Assembly: GCF_005869225.1 (NCBI RefSeq)
Contig: NZ_SWFP01000003.1
Location: 186,001-250,000, forward strand
DNA: 64,000 nucleotides
Direction: 5' to 3'
From: Dyadobacter bucti
GTDB lineage: Bacteria > Bacteroidota > Bacteroidia > Cytophagales > Spirosomataceae
Part shown: one piece after another, positions 60,059 to 64,000 of the stretch
Layout: every line of letters begins with the position of its first letter
Numbering within the stretch: position 1 is the stretch's first letter
Position numbers and translations under genes: made by a program
Notes under the pieces: generated by a model
Database searches by the model: none
What the model was told of the DNA's origin: nothing
Seen by the model: only the letters and a program-made list of their open reading frames with translations

Positions 60059-61606
60059 TTATCGTTTGGTAAAAATGCGCCTGATCCAGGAATCCCGGGG
60101 AGGCCAGCATTGATTTTGAGATTCCGGTGCTTTCCTGAACAAACCTGCAGAAAGGCCGAAATAAAGGTTGAAAGATTTGGGGTTGCCGATATTCAAAAGT
60201 CCTGTGATGTGGTCAGTACCAATCCACAAAGGTCCCACTCTGCCGGCAATACCGATCGCAGGGGAGCGATACCGGTTCATCAAAGTCAGCGGTACCGAGA
60301 TCTCATACCACCGGTGCTCATACCTCGGTGTTACTGATACCACGGATTCAGCTTTCATGCCGAATGCCCCCTGGGAGATCAGATTTTGTACCCATAGCCC
60401 GCTCACATATACGTTTGGCTTCACATAGTAATCGACACTCGCCTGAAAAGCCATCGGCAGCACAGACTTAAAATTGGGAGCAATAGGCTGACCGCCGTCC
60501 AGGGATGTATTTATGGCAGTGAAAATCTCTTCCGAACCACCAAGTTTGTCAAAAGAATCGTAGCGAAACTCCTTGTTTACGGTATGTGTTTCCTGTTGCA
60601 GGACGTAGGCGGGATTGTTGAAGTGAACCCTGCCGATATCAGTGAGGGATACTGCCACCCGGTACAAATATTTGTTTTTGGAAGCGTCGCGGAGGCGGTC
60701 GCCCCTTTCCGTATAGCTGAATTTGTTAATGTCGGGACGGTACTCGTACACGGCCCCAAGATCAAAACCCCATCCGCTTCCCGGGGCTGCGTTGCCGAGC
60801 AGCCAGGCGGGAGTGGGCCGGATGTTTGAAAATGCCTCGTCCCGTGTAAGCGCGTACTTGACATGTGCTTCATTCACATTGATATACTGGCGCCGGTTCT
60901 CCCAGGTTTCATCGGGAAGGATATTGTACGATGAATTTTCAATGATGGCATGTGCGTTATACAAGCCCAGCAGTCTCTTAACGGTGACACCGACTTTTAA
61001 AAAGTCAGTTTCATTATCCACCACAACACCGCCCAGTGTAAAAGCTATTTCAGCCGTGGCATTTAAGTGCAGCTTACCTGACTGGTTATCGAAAACTGGC
61101 CCCTGAAGATCCTTTAACTGTGTTGTTTTGCTGATCAGCCTCGCCAGCGGCTCGGTAACCGCGGTGGTATTGAGGATATACCTGGCCCTTGTGGAAATTC
61201 CCACCCCGATTTTTCCCTGAAACAAATTGAACATAATGGAAGGCAGGCGCGAGTCCCCGCCGGCGTTCAGATACTTGAAGTTACCGTTCAGCTTTTCTTT
61301 GAGATACCGGCGTGGAAATAGCAGAGCACCTCTTTCATTGCGATATTCATCAGAGACGGTGTTGGTGATCAGACTTAAAAAAGAATAGGGGGCATCATAC
61401 TTTACATGGTTGTTGGCGGTGTAGAACTGAGAACCCACAACATTTACATAAAGTCTGTACCTGCTGTCGGCTACAAACGCAGGGTTATGGTATAGCGCAT
61501 GAATACCCGCAAAGTTACTCATAGAGACACCTGGCAAATGCTGCGGCAAACCTTTGATAGTAAGCCCAAAGATCATGACCAATATAAGTACCCAGGATTT
61601 GTACAT
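60059..61606 (-). CDS. Outer-membrane beta-barrel protein, DUF5723-like
   Basis: The 515-residue protein has a signal peptide (YKSWVLILVMIFGLTIKGLPQ). The mature part opens with LPGVSMSNFAGIHALYHNPAFVADSRY, a pattern of the DUF5723 group, and then alternates polar and hydrophobic residues as in a beta-barrel (KFGFDLGAVYEYRPD-like strands, LPMAFQASVDYYV). Near the end, NIGNPKSFNLYFGLSAGLF is again barrel-like, though the last 30 residues are basic and rich in R, W and P, which is odd for a barrel end. Function unknown. Confidence 0.65.
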   Translation of the reverse strand: MYKSWVLILVMIFGLTIKGLPQHLPGVSMSNFAGIHALYHNPAFVADSRYRLYVNVVGSQFYTANNHVKYDAPYSFLSLITNTVSDEYRNERGALLFPRRYLKEKLNGNFKYLNAGGDSRLPSIMFNLFQGKIGVGISTRARYILNTTAVTEPLARLISKTTQLKDLQGPVFDNQSGKLHLNATAEIAFTLGGVVVDNETDFLKVGVTVKRLLGLYNAHAIIENSSYNILPDETWENRRQYINVNEAHVKYALTRDEAFSNIRPTPAWLLGNAAPGSGWGFDLGAVYEYRPDINKFSYTERGDRLRDASKNKYLYRVAVSLTDIGRVHFNNPAYVLQQETHTVNKEFRYDSFDKLGGSEEIFTAINTSLDGGQPIAPNFKSVLPMAFQASVDYYVKPNVYVSGLWVQNLISQGAFGMKAESVVSVTPRYEHRWYEISVPLTLMNRYRSPAIGIAGRVGPLWIGTDHITGLLNIGNPKSFNLYFGLSAGLFRKAPESQNQCWPPRDSWIRRIFTKR

Positions 61607-61957
61607 CGTTAAAGAGAAACGGGGTGATATTCATTTTCTATATCTACATGCAAATAAAAGCGTAACTGCACGTACTTGCAACGAATGTTTGCCTATCGGG
61701 AAAATAATATTACAGATATAACAACGGCATGATTTTAGTATTTGCAGAACACAATTCCCCGGAGGGCGGATTCGGTGCGTGTGATTATTCTTTGTATCAT
61801 TTGAGGGCAGTAAGCGATAAATATGGTAAGTATAGTATTTTAGATAAAATTATAGTGCAATAGGCATTGGTGAATATTGATTATTTTGTTAAGTCAAACA
61901 TTGACCATATATTGTTCTGTAAATAACAGATATATACTTATTCAAATTTTGTATTGT
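61607..61957. other. 351-bp divergent gap with a doubtful short frame
   Basis: The gap lies between the divergent DUF5723-like and ATP-grasp genes. A plus-strand frame at 61729-61863 encodes 44 residues (MILVFAEHNSPEGGFGACDY...), without any family likeness; it may be chance. The 3' half is AT-rich and should contain the ATP-grasp promoter, but no consensus -7/-33 pair stands out. Confidence 0.4.
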
Positions 61958-63388
61958 ATGAATTTTTCATTTTCAAATTATCAAAGCGAAAATTTTTTCG
62001 ATGAGATGTTCACAGAAGACGGTGAGATCCGTCCGGGCTATGAGCATTTAAAGAATAAATTTGAAAACCTTACACACGAAGATCTGACCAACCGCCAGCT
62101 GGCAACAGAACGTGCGCTGCTCTCTATGGGCATCACTTTCAACGTATATTCCGAAGGTGAAGGAACTGAACGCATCATGCCGATCGATATCATTCCCCGC
62201 GTACTTTCTAACGCAGAGTGGGAATGGCTGGAAAAGGGTCTCAAACAGCGGATCAAAGCATTGAATATGTTCATTGATGACGTGTACAATGAGCAGAATA
62301 TCTTGAATGATGGTGTGGTGCCCCGCGAGCTGATCGAGTCCAGTAAATGTTTTTTAAAACCGTGCATTGGCCTTAAACCACCAAAAGGGATCTGGTGCCA
62401 CATTACAGGTACCGACTTGATAAAAGGCGATGACGGTACCTTTATGGTGCTTGAAGATAACCTCCGTTGTCCGTCTGGGGTGTCTTATATGCTGGAAAAC
62501 AGAGAGTTGTCGAAACAGATTTTTCCGGATGTGCTGGCACGGACGGGAGTGAGACCGGTGTCTGATTATCCTACCAGGTTGCTGCAGATGCTTCAGCATC
62601 TTGCTGACCGGCCCAACCCAACCGTGGCTGTACTCACACCGGGGATTTATAATTCAGCCTATTTCGAACATTCATACCTGGCCCAGCAAATGGGAGTTGA
62701 GTTGGTGGACGCAAGGGATCTGGTGGTTTCCGACGGATATGTGAAAATGCGCACGACCAATGGTCTCCAGATAGTGGATGTGATTTACCGTCGCATAGAC
62801 GATACTTTCATGGATCCGGAGGCATTTAACCCTGATTCGTTGATTGGCATACCGGGCATTTTCGAAGTTTATAAAAAAGGCAGGGTTGCGCTGGCCAACG
62901 CGCCGGGAACAGGCGTAGCGGATGATAAGGTGGTTTATGCCTATGTCCCCCGGATTATCAAGTATTACCTGGGAGAAGAAGCTATGATCCCGAATGTTAA
63001 AACTTACATCTGCGGGGAGGAAGAGGACTTTAATTACGTGATTGAAAACATTGCTCAGCTGGTTGTAAAAGAGGCAAACGAGGCCGGCGGGTACGGTATG
63101 CTGATTGGCCCTAAGGCGACCGAAGAGGATCATGAGCTATTCAGGGAAAAAATAAGGAACAACCCGCGTAATTATATTGCGCAGCCTACAATATCCCTAT
63201 CCAGAGTCCCGTGTATGGTGGATGGGCATGCGGAAGGTCGGCACGTGGATTTGCGCCCTTACATTTTATACGGGGATGACGTCAGTGTCATTCCGGGTGG
63301 CCTTACGAGGGTTGCATTGAGAAAGGGCTCGCTGGTCGTCAACTCATCTCAGGGTGGAGGCGGCAAGGATACGTGGGTGCTATACTAA
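61958..63388 (+). CDS. Circularly permuted ATP-grasp type 2 protein
   Basis: The 476-residue protein matches the COG2308/CP_ATPgrasp_2 family: DEMFTEDGEIRPGYEHLKNKF, RALLSMGITFNVYSEGEGTERIMPIDIIPR, GTDLIKGDDGTFMVLEDNLRCPSGVSYML and the C-terminal VDLRPYILYG...GGLTRVAL. The family is predicted to form amide bonds with ATP, perhaps to make small peptides; this comes from comparative genomics. In many bacteria it is followed by an alpha-E (DUF403) and a transglutaminase-like gene. Here the next gene is an esterase-fold protein. ATG 61958 was chosen over an upstream in-frame start. Confidence 0.88.
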   Translation: MNFSFSNYQSENFFDEMFTEDGEIRPGYEHLKNKFENLTHEDLTNRQLATERALLSMGITFNVYSEGEGTERIMPIDIIPRVLSNAEWEWLEKGLKQRIKALNMFIDDVYNEQNILNDGVVPRELIESSKCFLKPCIGLKPPKGIWCHITGTDLIKGDDGTFMVLEDNLRCPSGVSYMLENRELSKQIFPDVLARTGVRPVSDYPTRLLQMLQHLADRPNPTVAVLTPGIYNSAYFEHSYLAQQMGVELVDARDLVVSDGYVKMRTTNGLQIVDVIYRRIDDTFMDPEAFNPDSLIGIPGIFEVYKKGRVALANAPGTGVADDKVVYAYVPRIIKYYLGEEAMIPNVKTYICGEEEDFNYVIENIAQLVVKEANEAGGYGMLIGPKATEEDHELFREKIRNNPRNYIAQPTISLSRVPCMVDGHAEGRHVDLRPYILYGDDVSVIPGGLTRVALRKGSLVVNSSQGGGGKDTWVLY

Positions 63389-63500
63389 ATTATTATTGAC
63401 AGTTACGGCAGTCTGTTGATGATAATGGTTTTAAACCAAAATTGATGTACTGCCTGACTGTTAAGAAATAATTATTGATAGCAACTTAAATTTTAAAGCA

Positions 63501-64000
63501 ATGCAACGTGAAGTAACCGGTTGGTTTAGTCCGGCACTGAATGAATATATGGATGTAGCGGTTTACGGGCATTATGGATTTGCGCTTTTACTGATTCCCA
63601 CAGCAGCATCAAATTACCTGGAATATGAACACAATGGATTGATTGAGAGTATCAAACCGTTTATTAATGACGGAAAAGTAAAAGTATACTGCATCAACAG
63701 TATCAATTCAGAGAGTTGGATGAACCCTCACATGCATGGATATGACAAAGCAGTGAGGCACCAGTTGTTTAATGATTATGTGATCAAAGAGGTAGTCCCT
63801 TTTATTAGAAGTAATTCAAGCCAGACCAATGAAATTATAGCTGCCGGTGCGGCATTTGGGGCTCTGCATGCTGCTAATCTGTTTTTTAAACATCCGGATT
63901 TTATCCAGGGAGTGATCGCTATGAGCGGTTGTTATGATCTGAGCGTTTACACGGACGGATATTACGACGATAACGTATATTTTAATTCCCCTATACATTA
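63501..64000 (+). CDS. Esterase-fold protein lacking the nucleophile serine (runs off the right edge)
   Basis: The first 166 residues open with MQREVTGWFSPALNEYMDV and follow the alpha/beta-hydrolase pattern of a small esterase family that accompanies ATP-grasp genes. The elbow reads AAGAAFGALHAAN, where GxSxG would be expected; residue 118 is Ala (codon GCA, 63852-63854). Unless the real nucleophile lies elsewhere, it is a pseudoenzyme. The later part, IQGVIAMSGCYDLS, is normal. It lies 112 bp after the ATP-grasp gene and is probably co-transcribed. The rest is outside the window. Confidence 0.75.
   Translation, partial: MQREVTGWFSPALNEYMDVAVYGHYGFALLLIPTAASNYLEYEHNGLIESIKPFINDGKVKVYCINSINSESWMNPHMHGYDKAVRHQLFNDYVIKEVVPFIRSNSSQTNEIIAAGAAFGALHAANLFFKHPDFIQGVIAMSGCYDLSVYTDGYYDDNVYFNSPIH

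Noticed and set aside
61729..61863. Plus-strand frame of 44 codons
   Set aside because: Too short and without likeness; kept only as a note on the gap.

Overview
The window is a chromosomal stretch of a Bacteroidota bacterium, most likely order Cytophagales and close to Dyadobacter or related Spirosomataceae. The reasons are the TonB receptor/DUF4249 pair, many Tat-signalled Gfo/Idh/MocA dehydrogenases, GH92 and GH88 glycosidases, families restricted to Bacteroidota (DUF6934, DUF5723-like), and promoters of the Bacteroidota type (TTTG, about 19-21 bp, TAnnTTTG), best seen at 3343-3373. The genus is inferred from gene content only. I saw no tRNA, rRNA, CRISPR array, prophage or complete insertion sequence.

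Layout. 1-5.3 kb: the 5' part of xylA, a PpiD/SurA-like periplasmic foldase, a small membrane protein, an SCP2-domain protein and a Tat-exported Gfo/Idh oxidoreductase. 5.3-13 kb: housekeeping genes pdxJ, yqeY-like, cvpA-like, rlmN, a PiT phosphate permease, and nadA-nadB for quinolinate (NAD) synthesis. 13-26.9 kb: a vanadium haloperoxidase/PAP2-type lipoprotein, a coupled metallo-beta-lactamase-fold hydrolase/patatin pair, a GH92 mannosidase, a Tat/lipobox flavoprotein, an S9 peptidase, a methyltransferase, an esterase, a threonine aldolase and several small conserved proteins. 27-35 kb: a DUF4249 lipoprotein with its TonB receptor, an M3 peptidase, a lipoprotein of unknown role and an SMP-30 lactonase. 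35-40.2 kb: an acyl-ACP-reductase-like dehydrogenase followed by an NDH-2-like flavoprotein, then AraC, SDR and an ArsR/SRPBCC pair with a clear operator.

40.3-43.1 kb is an accessory islet made of toxin-antitoxin-like modules: a VapBC-like pair, a SymE-like toxin with a chimeric DUF433 partner, a divergent small XRE regulator with shared palindromes, a short tyrosine phosphatase, a 57-residue protein, and a DUF6934 gene broken by a one-base shift. A HigBA pair follows at 46.4-47.3 kb, beyond a GH18 lipoprotein and two tandem GFOR-like Tat dehydrogenases. 48-55 kb is a sugar-acid or glycoside catabolic cluster read right to left: AraC, GH88, TIM-barrel isomerase, Gfo/Idh, SDR and MFS permease. 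55-64 kb holds an ABC exporter, a class A penicillin-binding protein, msrB, an outer-membrane DUF5723-like protein, a circularly permuted ATP-grasp protein and the start of an esterase-fold protein whose nucleophile serine is replaced by alanine.

The most unusual signal is intergenic. Several gaps carry arrays of short degenerate tandem repeats with a fixed period (7, 8 or 10 bp) but a different unit at each locus, often placed as inverted arms at both ends of the gap. Three consecutive gaps of the sugar cluster (49.3, 51.4 and 52.4 kb) carry such arrays. Two loci also hold REP-like twin hairpins with 3-nt loops (20161-20206 and 51450-51494).
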